From JAPPLB01 sp965208945 (lineage in GTDB: Bacteria > Acidobacteriota > Terriglobia > Bryobacterales > UBA6623), in assembly GCA_965208945.1 (NCBI GenBank), contig OZ242366.1:682001-746000 (forward strand): a stretch of DNA of 64,000 nucleotides. The letters run 5' to 3'. The notes below the pieces were generated by a model. That model did no database searches, had not been told where the DNA came from, and saw only the letters and a list, made by a program, of their open reading frames with translations. Position 1 is the stretch's first letter, and every line of letters starts with the position of its first letter. The position numbers and the translations under genes are program-made. This document shows positions 9,397-18,707 of this stretch, one piece after another.

Positions 9397-10136
9397 TGAG
9401 CGAAGAAACCGGTCAGAGCGAGCAAGCCGTCGAGCTGCGAGGCGTGGTCAAGGAGTACCGCCGCGACGAGTTCAGCGTGCTGGCGCTCAACAACGTCGAC
9501 CTCGACATCCCGCGCAATGATTTCCTGGCGCTAATGGGTCCCTCCGGATCCGGCAAGTCGACCATGCTCCATCTCATCGCCGGCATCGACAGACCGACGG
9601 CGGGCCGCCTGACCGTGCTCGGCGACGATATCGGCGGCATGGGTGAAAAGGAGCTCGCCGCCTGGCGCAGCGAGAACATCGGCTACATCTTCCAGACGTT
9701 CAATCTCATCCCGGTGCTCACCGCCTTGGAGAACGTGGAGCTGCCGCTGCTGCTGACCCGTCTCAGCAAGAAACAGCGTCTCGAGAACGCCAGGACGGCC
9801 CTCGACATCGTCGGTTTGAGCGACCGCCTCGATCATTACCCGCGGCAGCTCTCCGGCGGACAGGAGCAGCGCGTCGCCATCGCCCGAGCCATCGTCACCG
9901 ACCCGGCGATCATTCTGGCCGACGAACCCACCGGCGACCTCGACGCCGCTTCCGCCAAAGAAGCGCTGAACGCCCTCGCGCTGCTCAACGAGCAGCACGG
10001 CAAGACCATCGTCATCGTCACCCACGACCCCCACGCCGCCCGTTACGCCCGCAAGACCCGCTACCTCGAAAAGGGAGACCTCCTCCCCGAAGGCCAACTC
10101 CCCGAAGACTGGTTCGCCACCACCGCTCCAACCTGA
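9396..10136 (+). CDS. MacB/LolD-type ABC transporter ATP-binding protein
   Basis: This is a 246-residue soluble ATPase. It has Walker A GPSGSGKS (about residues 48-55), a Q-loop in YIFQTFNLIPVLTALENVELPL, the signature LSGGQEQRVAIARA, Walker B ILADEPTGDLD, and an H-loop in VTHDPHAARYA. The PTGDLD and ENVELPL features place it in the LolD/MacB/FtsE group, which fits its neighbours. It overlaps the membrane fusion protein gene by one base. The set of two permeases, adaptor and ATPase suggests export of a peptide, lipid or small molecule. No outer-membrane factor gene is present in the window. Confidence 0.93.
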   Translation: MSEETGQSEQAVELRGVVKEYRRDEFSVLALNNVDLDIPRNDFLALMGPSGSGKSTMLHLIAGIDRPTAGRLTVLGDDIGGMGEKELAAWRSENIGYIFQTFNLIPVLTALENVELPLLLTRLSKKQRLENARTALDIVGLSDRLDHYPRQLSGGQEQRVAIARAIVTDPAIILADEPTGDLDAASAKEALNALALLNEQHGKTIVIVTHDPHAARYARKTRYLEKGDLLPEGQLPEDWFATTAPT

Positions 10137-10284
10137 CCCGCCAACTCTTTCCGCTTTCCCGGGAGAGAGCTGTGGACCATGCCGCAGTGCGAACCTGAGC
10201 TCATCCCGCTCGCGCATCCGAAACACCTGCTCCCACACCTCTTCACAGCTCCCTATCCGCAGGGTTTCGGGAACGCCGAATCTC

Positions 10285-10313
10285 TTGACTCTTCGGTCGA
10301 GCCTGTGCTACTT
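10285..10313 (+). promoter_or_regulatory. Putative promoter for the TonB-dependent receptor
   Basis: TTGACT (10285-10290) is followed after 17 bp by CTACTT (10308-10313), or by TACTTT with an 18 bp gap. It lies in the 294 bp gap before the receptor, with about 115 bp of untranslated leader. The -35 match is good and the -10 match is moderate. The rest of the gap shows nothing clear. Confidence 0.45.
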
Positions 10314-10430
10314 TAGCTCAGATCTTCCTGGGGACAGTGTATCCGGCATCGCCATAGCGCACGATCCGGGCAGTATGGTTTGAGGACACTTCCCCATAGA
10401 CGAGATCGAACTTTCTTGAGGAAAAACAAC

Positions 10431-13400
10431 ATGATTCCATCCAATCGCAAGGCAAGGCTCTTCACCTTGATAGGGCTCGTCGTGCTGCTGGGGTTGGTGA
10501 CGCTCCCCCTTCACGCGCAACGAACCACCACGCAGACCATTGAGGGTCTGGTATCGGACGCCACCGGCGCGGTCATCCCCGGCGCCACGGTGACCATGAC
10601 GAACGTCGACACGGGCATTACGACCACCGTGAATACGAACGAAACCGGCAACTACCGTTTCTCGTACGTGGCGGTGGGCAACTACACGGTCCGCTGCGAG
10701 TTGGACGGCTTCAAGACACAGTCGGTGAGCGGAGTCCGCGTGGAGACTACGGCGCAGGTTCGAACCGACTTCACGATGGAAGTCGGCGACGTTACCGAAA
10801 CCATCGAAGTCGCCGCCGACGCGATCACGCTCAACACCGAGAACACGACGGTCGGCAGCGTGATCGAAAACCGTCAGATCATCGAGTTGCCGCTCAATGG
10901 CCGCAACATCGTACAGTTGGCGGTCCTGGTTCCGGGCGTGCAGTTCGGACAGCGCTCGGGCATGAACCGGGGCGACGGCGGTTACATCCCAGAGGGCAGC
11001 TATTCGGTGAGCGCCAACGGCGTGCGCGAGCTTCACCAGGTGGTCAGCCTCGACGGCACCGACACCTCCGACGTACGGCGCTCGATCACACCGTTCGTGC
11101 CCGCCCTCGAGGCGATCGAGGAGTTCAAGCTCCAGACCAGCTCCTTCTCGGCGGAGGTCGGCTTTGGCGGCGGCGCCGTAACGAACATCTCGCTCAAAGG
11201 CGGCACGAACGAGTTGCACGGCACGTTCTACGAGTTCCTGCGCAACAACGCCATGGATGCCGAGCCCTACTTCCTGAACTTCGAGCGGCCCGCCAACCAG
11301 CGCAGAGAGGTCAACCAGCGCATCCGTAATCAGTTCGGCTTCGTCGCGAGCGGCCCCATCGTCAAGAACAAGACGTTCTGGATGTTCACCTGGGAAGCGC
11401 GCAGGGAGCGGACGAAGAGCGTTGCGGAAGGCTTCTTTCCCCATGATTCGTTTCGCGGGGGCGACTTCTCGGAGCTGATGACGCCCACGCCTCGTTCCGG
11501 GGGCGGGATGCGCCAGCCCATCCTGATCTACGACCCGTTCACCGGCGATCCCTTTCCCAACAACACCATCCCGTCGGACCGCATCCATCCCGGAATCCGG
11601 GACAACATCCTGCCGGTGGTGGCGCGGGCCGACTTCCGCCAGCCGGACCCCCTGGACTTCACGCGCCGCCAGGGGCTCGTCTTTCCGCTTACCGTGAATC
11701 AATACTTCACGAAAGTCGATCACCACTTCAGCGATACCGACCGCATCTTCGGACGGCTTGCGGTCTCGAAAAGTCATCGGTTGAGCCCTACCTTGAACCC
11801 GAACTTCATGACTACTCGGGGGGAGAACACCTACAACGTCGCCACGCAGTGGATCCATACGTTCAACCAGAACATGATCAACGAGCTCCGGTTCGGCTTC
11901 CAGAAGTTCAACCGGGGCAGCTTCAGTCCCCGCAGGGGCGACGAAAGCTTCAACATGCCGGGCCTCGGCATCGGGCCGTTCCATATCGTGGCGGGCTCGG
12001 GCCGCCAGCTCGACACCGACGAGCACGGCTATCCCAACCTGAGCCTCTACAACATCAACGACGGCCGTGAATACAACAATCCCAACAACCAGCAGTTCGG
12101 CAACCACCTGTCGGTCATCAAGGGTTCCCACAACCTGAAGATGGGCATGGAGGTCTACCGGCTGACGATGCACGACGGCGCCGCCAACCTGGGCCGGGGC
12201 CGGGTGCGTTGGAGCGGCAACCAGGCGGGCCTCACCCATGCGTCGTTCCTGATGGGCATCCCCTCCACGACGGAAACGCCCGAAGGGGTCGCCATCACCA
12301 GCCCGGTCGCGATCCGCCAGGGCTACTACATTCAGGACGACTGGAAGTTCAGCCCGCGGCTGACGATCAACATGGGCTTCCGGTTCGACTACAACGGCAA
12401 CATCCGAGATCGGGGCGGTTTCCTGCGGACGGTCCTGTTCCCCGACGAGAACCATGCGCCGGGCACCGCTATCGGCAACGGCGGTTTTACCGATCCGGAT
12501 ACGGGGCAGCAAATCCCCACCATGGGACCGCCAGAGTTGGGTGAGGGCGGCGCCATCAAGCTGTTCCACCAGGACATTCGCTTCTTCATGCCGCGGCTGG
12601 GCATCGCCTACCGCCCGACCGAGAAGTGGGTCGTTAGGGTTGCCGCGGGCTACTTCGACAACCTCATGCACTGGAACAACTGGTCGATTCTGAACCTGAA
12701 TCCCCCGTTGGCCGCCGCGACGGAGTTCATCCAGACCATGGATCCTGCTCAGGCCATCACGGTCAGCGGGGTCGGCGGAGAGCCGTTCACCCTGCGAACG
12801 CAGAAAATCCGGGACCCCAACCTGGCGATCACGCTGGATGACCCGTTCCTGGACAACGTCGGCGCGCTTCCCAGCAACCTCGGGGACCCCGTCAACACGG
12901 TGACGGTCAATCCGGAGACAAAGGATGGCGACATGTGGAAGTGGAGCCTCGACATCCAGCGCGACCTTGGTTTCAACACCCAGTTGACCGTGGGCTACGT
13001 GGGCCACGCGATGCGCCACGTCGGCAACAGCATGCGCAACTGGAACTCGCCCCAGCCTTCGCCGGACAGCGCAATCCAGGCGAACCGGCCGTTTCCGCGG
13101 TTCTACGACCCCGCAACGCCGGAGCTTGGAGTGCAGAACCTCTCGACGGTGCGGTATCTGGACACCTACCAGAACGCCTTCCACCACGGCTTGCAGATGG
13201 AGTTGAAGAAGCGTTACTCGAACGGTTTCATGTTCGGTGCCGCCTACACCTTCTCGAAAACCCACGGCGACGGCGAAGCAGGCGGCAACCAGGGAGCGCA
13301 GATTCAGCGGCCGCGTTTCTGCCGAACCTGCGACCGCGGACGGCTGCGGTTCGACCAGCGACACTACATGGTCGCGAACTTCGTCTGGGATATGCCGGGC

Positions 13401-13925
13401 AGGAACCTGCCGGGGCCTCTGAAGCACATCATCGGCGGCTGGCAGTCGAACGGGATCATCTCGCTGCGCACCGGTTTCCCTTACTCGATCCGGGCCAACC
13501 GGGGCGATCTGAACGTCGTCGAGGAGAACCCGCGGCCGGACCTTGTCGGGCAGCCGGCGTTCGCTGGCCAGAACCGCAAGTTGTGGTACCAGCCGAACGC
13601 GTTCCAGCGGGTCACCTGCCGCATTCCCGAGCGGCAGGACCTGTGCCACTTCGGCGACTTGGGCTATAACGTGCTGGACTCGCCGGGGCAGCGGAGGGTC
13701 GATTTCGGCCTCTTCAAGAACTTCCAGATCACAGAGGCGATCAAGATCCAGTTCCGTTCGGAGTTCTACAACGCGTTCAATACGCCGTATTTCAACCAGC
13801 CGTCGAGCAACCTGTCGTATTCTTCGATCACCCAGCTCACGCCGGACGGCTCTCGTCAGGGCGAGATCCGGGGTACGCGGCAGGACATGCGGATTCTTCA
13901 GTTCGGGCTGAAGCTCTTCTTCTAG
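10431..13925 (+). CDS. Oar-like TonB-dependent receptor with carboxypeptidase-regulatory-like domain
   Basis: This 1164-residue outer-membrane protein starts at ATG 10431, 9 bases after a GAGG ribosome site. A clear signal peptide ends LPLHAQ. Next comes a carboxypeptidase-like Ig domain (about residues 35-110: GLVSDATGAVIPGATVTM ... NYRFSYVAVGNYTV). A plug region follows (ENRQIIELPLNGRNIVQLA, then GTNELHGTFYEFLRNNAMDA), and then a long beta barrel ending in an aromatic strand (LQFGLKLFF). The PLNGR motif and length are typical of the expanded Oar-like receptors of Acidobacteria, presumed to import large or carbohydrate substrates. No TonB/ExbB/ExbD genes or substrate-linked enzymes are adjacent, so the ligand is unknown. 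Confidence 0.93.
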   Translation: MIPSNRKARLFTLIGLVVLLGLVTLPLHAQRTTTQTIEGLVSDATGAVIPGATVTMTNVDTGITTTVNTNETGNYRFSYVAVGNYTVRCELDGFKTQSVSGVRVETTAQVRTDFTMEVGDVTETIEVAADAITLNTENTTVGSVIENRQIIELPLNGRNIVQLAVLVPGVQFGQRSGMNRGDGGYIPEGSYSVSANGVRELHQVVSLDGTDTSDVRRSITPFVPALEAIEEFKLQTSSFSAEVGFGGGAVTNISLKGGTNELHGTFYEFLRNNAMDAEPYFLNFERPANQRREVNQRIRNQFGFVASGPIVKNKTFWMFTWEARRERTKSVAEGFFPHDSFRGGDFSELMTPTPRSGGGMRQPILIYDPFTGDPFPNNTIPSDRIHPGIRDNILPVVARADFRQPDPLDFTRRQGLVFPLTVNQYFTKVDHHFSDTDRIFGRLAVSKSHRLSPTLNPNFMTTRGENTYNVATQWIHTFNQNMINELRFGFQKFNRGSFSPRRGDESFNMPGLGIGPFHIVAGSGRQLDTDEHGYPNLSLYNINDGREYNNPNNQQFGNHLSVIKGSHNLKMGMEVYRLTMHDGAANLGRGRVRWSGNQAGLTHASFLMGIPSTTETPEGVAITSPVAIRQGYYIQDDWKFSPRLTINMGFRFDYNGNIRDRGGFLRTVLFPDENHAPGTAIGNGGFTDPDTGQQIPTMGPPELGEGGAIKLFHQDIRFFMPRLGIAYRPTEKWVVRVAAGYFDNLMHWNNWSILNLNPPLAAATEFIQTMDPAQAITVSGVGGEPFTLRTQKIRDPNLAITLDDPFLDNVGALPSNLGDPVNTVTVNPETKDGDMWKWSLDIQRDLGFNTQLTVGYVGHAMRHVGNSMRNWNSPQPSPDSAIQANRPFPRFYDPATPELGVQNLSTVRYLDTYQNAFHHGLQMELKKRYSNGFMFGAAYTFSKTHGDGEAGGNQGAQIQRPRFCRTCDRGRLRFDQRHYMVANFVWDMPGRNLPGPLKHIIGGWQSNGIISLRTGFPYSIRANRGDLNVVEENPRPDLVGQPAFAGQNRKLWYQPNAFQRVTCRIPERQDLCHFGDLGYNVLDSPGQRRVDFGLFKNFQITEAIKIQFRSEFYNAFNTPYFNQPSSNLSYSSITQLTPDGSRQGEIRGTRQDMRILQFGLKLFF

Positions 13926-13952
13926 CTCACGAGACTGAACAACTTTCAACAA

Positions 13953-13984
13953 GGGGCCGGCCCTCACGGGCCGGCCTTTTTCTT
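13953..13984 (+). terminator. Rho-independent terminator after the TonB receptor
   Basis: GGCCGGCCC (13956-13964), loop TCAC and GGGCCGGCC (13969-13977) form a perfect 9 bp GC stem followed by TTTTT. It begins about 30 bp after the receptor stop codon. Confidence 0.92.
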
Positions 13985-14023
13985 GTGCTCGTCCTTCATA
14001 CCTAACGCGGGCTCTTCCGCGTT

Positions 14024-14053
14024 TGCCTCACGATCCGACAGGCATCTACAATC
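14024..14053 (+). promoter_or_regulatory. Putative promoter of the cytochrome/monooxygenase/TPR gene
   Basis: TTGCCT (14024-14029), an 18 bp spacer and TACAAT (14048-14053), about 45 bp before the start codon. The same pair of hexamers, with a 17 bp spacer, precedes the next gene. Confidence 0.5.
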
Positions 14054-14098
14054 AGCCCACGGGCGCAAGCGTGTGTCTTCCTCATCCTGACTTGCAAG

Positions 14099-16090
14099 AT
14101 GCACCTGCCGCTTACCGTCGGATACGCAGTTGTGAGTCAACCGCAGAAACCATCTCGCTTCCGTCCGGCATGCGTGACGGCCGCGCTGGCTATCGCTTTG
14201 TCCTGCGGTTGCGGAACCCCGACGTCGACGGAACCGGTGTCTCGCCCAGGACCAAGCCGCTGGACCTTCACCCGAGACATCGCTCCGGTGATCTACAAGA
14301 ACTGCGCCGGCTGCCACCGGCCGGGTGAAGCCGGTCCCTTTCCGCTGCTGACCTACGACGACGTTCGCCGCCGCGCACAGCTGATTCAGACCGTCACGCA
14401 GAGCCGCTACATGCCGCCCTGGCTGCCCGAACCGGGCTTTGGAGATTTCGAAGGCGCGCGGCGGGTGAGCGGCGAAGAGATCGCCATGATCGAAGAGTGG
14501 GTCGCCGCAGGCGCTCCCGAAGGAGACCCCGCCGACCTCCCCGCCTTGCCCGAGTGGACCGAGGGTTGGCAGTTGGGAGAGCCGGACCTCGTGATTCAGA
14601 TGCCGGAGCCCTTCGACCTGCCCGCCGGCGGAGAGGATGTCTTTCGCAACTTTGCGATTCCGATCCCCGTTTCCGAACCCAGGTACGTTCAAGGCTTCGA
14701 GTTCCGCCCCGGCAACGCCAAGATCGTGCATCACGCCCGGATGCTGCTGGACCGTTCCGGCCGTTCCCGGCGGCGCGATGCCGAGGAGCGGGGACCGGGT
14801 TTTGCAAGCAGCATGTTCATGGACGAGATTTTCGATCCCGCCGGTCATTGGATCGGCTGGACGCCGGGCAAGCAGCCCGTCCTGCGTCCCGGCTACATGG
14901 CGTGGGAACTGTCGCCGGGCACCGACCTTGTGCTCGAAATGCACATGCTTCCGACCGGAAAGCCGGAGCGGATCCAGTCATCGCTCGGTTTGTACTTCAC
15001 CGCCGCGAAACCGTCGCGGACACCGTTCATTCTTCGCTTGGGCTCGAAGACGATCGACATCGCGCCGAGAGAAGAGCATTACGTGATCGAAGACCGCTAC
15101 GTTCTGCCGGTGGATGTCGAGGTGCTCAACGTCTACCCCCACGCGCACTACCTCGGACAGCAAATGGAAGGTTGGGCCGTTCTTCCCGACGGGACCAAAC
15201 ACCCGCTGCTGCGCATCGAGCGATGGGACTTCGACTGGCAGGACGAATACCGCTACGTCAAGCCGCCCGCCCTGCCTCGGGAAACCGTGATCGAGATGCG
15301 TTTCACGTACGACAACTCGACGGGAAACGCGGAGAATCCGAGGGATCCTCCGGTGCGAGTGACGTACGGGTGGAAGACCGCCGAGGAGATGGGGGACCTG
15401 TGGTTTCAAGTGTTGCCGCGCGACTCGAACGACTGGGCCCTGCTGAGCCGCGACTTCGGACGCAAGGAGCGGCTGGCGCAGATCGCCGGTTATGAGAAGC
15501 AGTTGGAGATTCATCCTGAAGACTATGAAAAGCACAATGCGCTGGGAAATCTCTACCTCGAAGCCAATGACACCGGCAAGGCGGTCCCTTTTTTTCGCAG
15601 GGCTCTGGCGATCAAGCCGGACTATCCGTACGCGCACTACAACCTGGGCGTCGCGAGCGAGTCTTTGGGCAAGTCGGATGAGGCGATCGGCCACTACCGC
15701 ACCGCGCTCCGTCACCGGCCGGATCACGCCCCCTCCCACAACAATCTGGCGATCGCGCTGTTCGCCCGCGGCGACGTGCCCGCCGCGCTGCGACACTTCA
15801 AGGAAGCGGTTAGCGCGGACAAGAACAACCCGGAAGCACACAACAACCTCGGTATCGTGTTGGGATCTCGGGGCGATATCGACGCCGCGGCCCGCGAGTT
15901 CCGGCAAGCCCTGCGGCTCGCCCCTGAGTACGCCGAGGCACATAACAACCTGGCTAACACTCTGGGGGCGATAGGCAAGCTTGACGAAGCCATCCGCCAC
16001 TACAAGAAGGCTCTGGAAATTTCTCCCGATTACGCGGACGCCCGCCGCAACCTGGCGCTTGCAGAGCGCGCCAGACAGTCGGAACCCTGA
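14099..16090 (+). CDS. Exported cytochrome c / ascorbate-dependent (copper type II) monooxygenase-like / TPR fusion protein
   Basis: This 663-residue protein has three parts. After a probable lipoprotein signal (LAIALSCGC) comes a short c-type heme domain with CAGCH (C69, C72, H73). A central domain carries spaced copper-ligand-like residues: HH at 211-212, HM at 282-283 and HAH at 348-350. It ends with FTYDNSTGNAENPRDPP, as in peptidylglycine-hydroxylating and dopamine-beta-monooxygenase-like proteins of Acidobacteria and Planctomycetes. From about residue 460 to the end there are five or so TPR units (YAHYNLGVASESLGKSDEAI and similar). The likely role is periplasmic copper redox chemistry with the TPRs holding partners; the substrate is unknown. 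The gene may work with the redoxin encoded next. Confidence 0.82.
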   Translation: MHLPLTVGYAVVSQPQKPSRFRPACVTAALAIALSCGCGTPTSTEPVSRPGPSRWTFTRDIAPVIYKNCAGCHRPGEAGPFPLLTYDDVRRRAQLIQTVTQSRYMPPWLPEPGFGDFEGARRVSGEEIAMIEEWVAAGAPEGDPADLPALPEWTEGWQLGEPDLVIQMPEPFDLPAGGEDVFRNFAIPIPVSEPRYVQGFEFRPGNAKIVHHARMLLDRSGRSRRRDAEERGPGFASSMFMDEIFDPAGHWIGWTPGKQPVLRPGYMAWELSPGTDLVLEMHMLPTGKPERIQSSLGLYFTAAKPSRTPFILRLGSKTIDIAPREEHYVIEDRYVLPVDVEVLNVYPHAHYLGQQMEGWAVLPDGTKHPLLRIERWDFDWQDEYRYVKPPALPRETVIEMRFTYDNSTGNAENPRDPPVRVTYGWKTAEEMGDLWFQVLPRDSNDWALLSRDFGRKERLAQIAGYEKQLEIHPEDYEKHNALGNLYLEANDTGKAVPFFRRALAIKPDYPYAHYNLGVASESLGKSDEAIGHYRTALRHRPDHAPSHNNLAIALFARGDVPAALRHFKEAVSADKNNPEAHNNLGIVLGSRGDIDAAAREFRQALRLAPEYAEAHNNLANTLGAIGKLDEAIRHYKKALEISPDYADARRNLALAERARQSEP

Positions 16091-16132
16091 GTCTGTCTTC
16101 GTTGCCAGATATCAGCCGGGATGGGGACGGGT

Positions 16133-16161
16133 TTGCCTGGCGCAATAAGGCCCCGTACAAT
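16133..16161 (+). promoter_or_regulatory. Putative promoter of the redoxin gene
   Basis: TTGCCT (16133-16138), a 17 bp spacer and TACAAT (16156-16161), about 90 bp before the redoxin start. It is nearly the same as the promoter of the preceding gene. Confidence 0.5.
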
Positions 16162-16252
16162 CAGCCTTGAGGGCGCGGTTGCGACGGGAGGCGAACCGCC
16201 GTCGAAAAGGCCGCCCCTGGATGGAAGGATCATTCCGAGCGTGAACTCCAGG

Positions 16253-16861
16253 ATGCCTATCGCCGGACCCATCAAGAAGCCGACACTCGCTCTTCACGTC
16301 GTCCTGCCGGTGCTCGCGGGCCTGCTGATGAGCTTGTCATGCGGCGGGTCCGATCCGGAAGTGGTGTTGCTTGACCTCGACGGACGATCGGTCGCCCCTT
16401 TCGAGGACATGGACGCCCGGGCAAGCGTCTTCATCTTCAGCAGCGTCGATTGCCCCGTCTCGAACCGTTACGCCCCGGAGGTGCAGCGGCTCAAGGCCGA
16501 GTTCGCGAACCAGGGCGCCAAGTTCTGGCTCGTGTATCCGAACCCCGCCGAGACGCCGGACGCCATTCGTCAACATCTGAAGGACTTCGGGTACGACTTC
16601 GATGCGCTCCGCGACCCGGAGCATCGGCTCGTGGACTTGACTCGAGCCAGCGTGACACCCGAGGCCGCGGTTTTTTCTTCCGGCAGCCGCCTGGCCTATC
16701 GCGGCCGGATCGACGACCGCCAGGTCGATTTCGGAAAGGTCCGTCCGCGCCCGACGAAGCACGACCTCGAGGAAGCCCTGCAGTTGGTCCTCGCGGGCGA
16801 ATCGTTCACCCCACGCTTCACCACGGCGGTCGGATGCTACATCTCCGATATGAAGCGTTGA
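16253..16861 (+). CDS. Redoxin/thioredoxin-fold lipoprotein
   Basis: The 202-residue product starts at ATG 16253; the open frame extends upstream to 16121 but without conserved sequence, and it would overlap the proposed promoter. A hydrophobic segment ends at LLMSLSC (C30), suggesting lipidation. The thioredoxin-like fold shows FIFSSVDCPVSNRYAPEVQ with a single active-site-type cysteine, then YDFDALRDPEHRLVDLTRASVTPEAAVF containing the expected cis-proline region (VTPEAAVF). A second cysteine lies near the C-terminus (VGCYI). This CPVSNRYAPE type is commonly encoded beside exported copper or cytochrome proteins in Acidobacteria, which matches the gene just upstream. It may maintain or supply electrons to that protein. 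Confidence 0.75.
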   Translation: MPIAGPIKKPTLALHVVLPVLAGLLMSLSCGGSDPEVVLLDLDGRSVAPFEDMDARASVFIFSSVDCPVSNRYAPEVQRLKAEFANQGAKFWLVYPNPAETPDAIRQHLKDFGYDFDALRDPEHRLVDLTRASVTPEAAVFSSGSRLAYRGRIDDRQVDFGKVRPRPTKHDLEEALQLVLAGESFTPRFTTAVGCYISDMKR

Positions 16862-16875
16862 GCCCGTAACGCTTT

Positions 16876-16893
16876 CTGCTTGACTTCAAGCAG
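16876..16893. terminator. Hairpin between convergent genes
   Basis: CTGCTTG-ACTT-CAAGCAG is a perfect 7 bp stem lying between the redoxin stop and the stop of the minus-strand epimerase. No T-run follows on either strand, so it would be at best a weak bidirectional terminator. Confidence 0.35.
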
Positions 16894-16899
16894 GGGCGG

Positions 16900-17886
16900 T
16901 CAGGCGGCGAGATAGCCGTCGAGCTTCTGCTTCGAATCCCCCAGGTACGCGGGCATGGCTTCGCCTTCGCCGCCGATCTCGAAGATCAGCACGCCGGGAT
17001 ACCGGATCTCCCGCAGCTTGGCAAGCAGCCGAGGGTAATCGATGAAGCCGTGGACGAGCGGCTTGTGCTCGCGCCAGGTGCCGGGCTCGATGTCGTGGAC
17101 GTGCAGATGGAACAGCTTTTCGCCCAGCGCCTCGACGATCTTCACGTTGACGTCGTTGTACGCCTTGATGCCTTCGGGCGTCCCGTAGTCCTCGGGCTTG
17201 ACGTGTGACAGCTCATCGAAGCGTGCCTGATGTCCAACGTCGAGCGTCACCCCGACGTTGTCGTGGTTGATCTCGTCGACAAAGTCGACGAGCCCCGGAA
17301 TGGAACGCGGCACGCTGGTTTCGCAGGCGATCTGAAATCCCAGGTCGGCGGCCATGGACGCCCATTTGCGGGTTCGCTCGATCACCGTGGGACGTGTCTC
17401 CTCCAACTGCGTTCCGCCGGATTGAGGGTGCAGCACCGCGACCTTGGCCCCCATGAACCCGCTGGCCTCGATGCTCATCTCGAGGTCCGCGACGGCATCG
17501 TCGTCGTCGGGATTCATGTAGGGGATCGAGAAGGGCAGATGGACCGTTACTTGGTCGAACGGATCGAGCGCCGCCTTGATCTTCTCTTTCTGCTCCTCCG
17601 CAAGCTGGTCGTAGCGGAATCCCGGATGCTGGCCCGGCGTGGCTTCGAGGCGACCCAGGACGAGCAGGATCTCGAGCGTGCGGAACCCGAGACCATGCAC
17701 GATATCGATAGCCTTGAAAAACCCCTCACCCTGAATGGCGGTGTTCGCGCCGACGACGTGAGGCACGAACTCGAATCGCTGCGGGGGCGCGTCCGCCGCC
17801 GGTTGCCGCCCGCCGCAGCCGAAGAGAGAGGCAGCCGCCCATCCGCCCGCGCAAGTCAGAAAGTCGCGACGATCGAGCCTATTCAT
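16900..17886 (-). CDS. Tat-exported sugar phosphate isomerase/epimerase (AP-endonuclease-2-like TIM barrel)
   Basis: This is a 328-residue protein from ATG 17886, with an alternative ATG at 17895. The N-terminus MNRLDRRDFLTCAGGWAAAS is a twin-arginine signal and ends near a cysteine (LFGC). The rest is a xylose-isomerase-like TIM barrel: the VTVHLPF, VAVLHPQ, CETSVPR, LDVGHQ, HLHVHD and IFEIGG strands carry the His, Glu and Asp residues that bind the divalent metal in this superfamily. Substrate is not predictable. A perfect TATAAT (17894-17899) ends 7 bases before ATG 17886, which would give a leaderless transcript. It is divergent from the DUF1080 gene. Confidence 0.82.
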   Translation of the reverse strand: MNRLDRRDFLTCAGGWAAASLFGCGGRQPAADAPPQRFEFVPHVVGANTAIQGEGFFKAIDIVHGLGFRTLEILLVLGRLEATPGQHPGFRYDQLAEEQKEKIKAALDPFDQVTVHLPFSIPYMNPDDDDAVADLEMSIEASGFMGAKVAVLHPQSGGTQLEETRPTVIERTRKWASMAADLGFQIACETSVPRSIPGLVDFVDEINHDNVGVTLDVGHQARFDELSHVKPEDYGTPEGIKAYNDVNVKIVEALGEKLFHLHVHDIEPGTWREHKPLVHGFIDYPRLLAKLREIRYPGVLIFEIGGEGEAMPAYLGDSKQKLDGYLAA

Positions 17887-17899
17887 GGGCTTCATTATA
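17887..17899 (-). promoter_or_regulatory. TATAAT box placed for a leaderless transcript
   Basis: TATAAT on the minus strand (17894-17899) is followed by 7 bases and then the ATG at 17886. No convincing -35 box is seen at 16-18 bp. Confidence 0.45.
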
Positions 17900-18002
17900 G
17901 GAGTCCGCCCTACCGGATCCGTTTTCAAGGTAGAATCGGACCGGCGTGCGCCAACGAACATGCTTCGGGCTCGCGCTGACGAAACCGCTGCAACTTCCGA
18001 CC

Positions 18003-18707
18003 ATGCTCCGTCTGCTGCCACTTCTTCTCGCACTCGGCATCGTTTTCGCCGCGGCCGGCGGCTCGGATCACGGCTTCGTTCCGATCTTCGACGGCGTGAG
18101 CCTCGATGGTTGGCGGGTTGTCCCGGCCGAGCGCGAAGATGACTGGTCGGTCCGCGACGGACGGATCGTCGGCAGCACGCAGGGCGAGGGATCGGACCTC
18201 ATCTGGAACGGCGGAGAATTGAGCGATTTCGAGTTGAAGCTCTCTTACCGGATCGGTTCGCCGGCCAACTCGGGGATTCACATCCGCGGCCTGCTCGGCC
18301 ATTCCAAGACGCACCGCGTCGCGGGCTATCACGCCGATTTCGGCCACGTGGGGATCGGGCCCAGCGTGCTCGGCGCTTGGGACTTCCACGGCTACCCGCG
18401 CGGATCGAATCTTGTCAACCGCGGACAGCTCGTCACGATCAGCGAATCAGGAGACAGGACCTTTCGGGATCTCGAAGACGCGTTGACTCCGAGCGACGTC
18501 AGCCCCGACGGATGGAACCTGGTTCATGTCACTGTTCAAGGCGATCGCTTTTCGTTTACGATCAACGGCAAGACCGCCTCGCAAGTGATCGACCAGGAGT
18601 CCTCGAAGCGCATCGACCGGGGCGTGATCGGCCTGCAGATGCATTCCGGGAAGCCGATGCGGGTGGATTTCAAGGATATCGTCCTCAAGTCGACCGAAGA
18701 TCGTTAA
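18003..18707 (+). CDS. DUF1080 (3-keto-disaccharide hydrolase-like) exported protein
   Basis: The 234-residue protein starts at ATG 18003, giving a clean signal peptide (MLRLLPLLLALGIVFAAAGG). DUF1080 features are clear: FVPIFDGVSLDGW, DWSVRDGRIVGS, ELKLSYRIGSPANSGIHIRG, and a C-terminal IGLQMHSGKPMRVDFKDI. The fold is a LamG-like jelly roll; the family includes exported 3-keto-glucoside hydrolases. It is divergent from the TIM-barrel epimerase gene, a frequent pairing in sugar-degrading bacteria. The TAA stop coincides with the left edge of a decayed family A copy. Confidence 0.85.
   Translation: MLRLLPLLLALGIVFAAAGGSDHGFVPIFDGVSLDGWRVVPAEREDDWSVRDGRIVGSTQGEGSDLIWNGGELSDFELKLSYRIGSPANSGIHIRGLLGHSKTHRVAGYHADFGHVGIGPSVLGAWDFHGYPRGSNLVNRGQLVTISESGDRTFRDLEDALTPSDVSPDGWNLVHVTVQGDRFSFTINGKTASQVIDQESSKRIDRGVIGLQMHSGKPMRVDFKDIVLKSTEDR

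Noticed and set aside
10308..13967. Long minus-strand frame of 1219 codons opposite the TonB receptor
   Set aside because: It is the antisense shadow of a strongly supported receptor gene in high-GC DNA. It has no recognisable domain.
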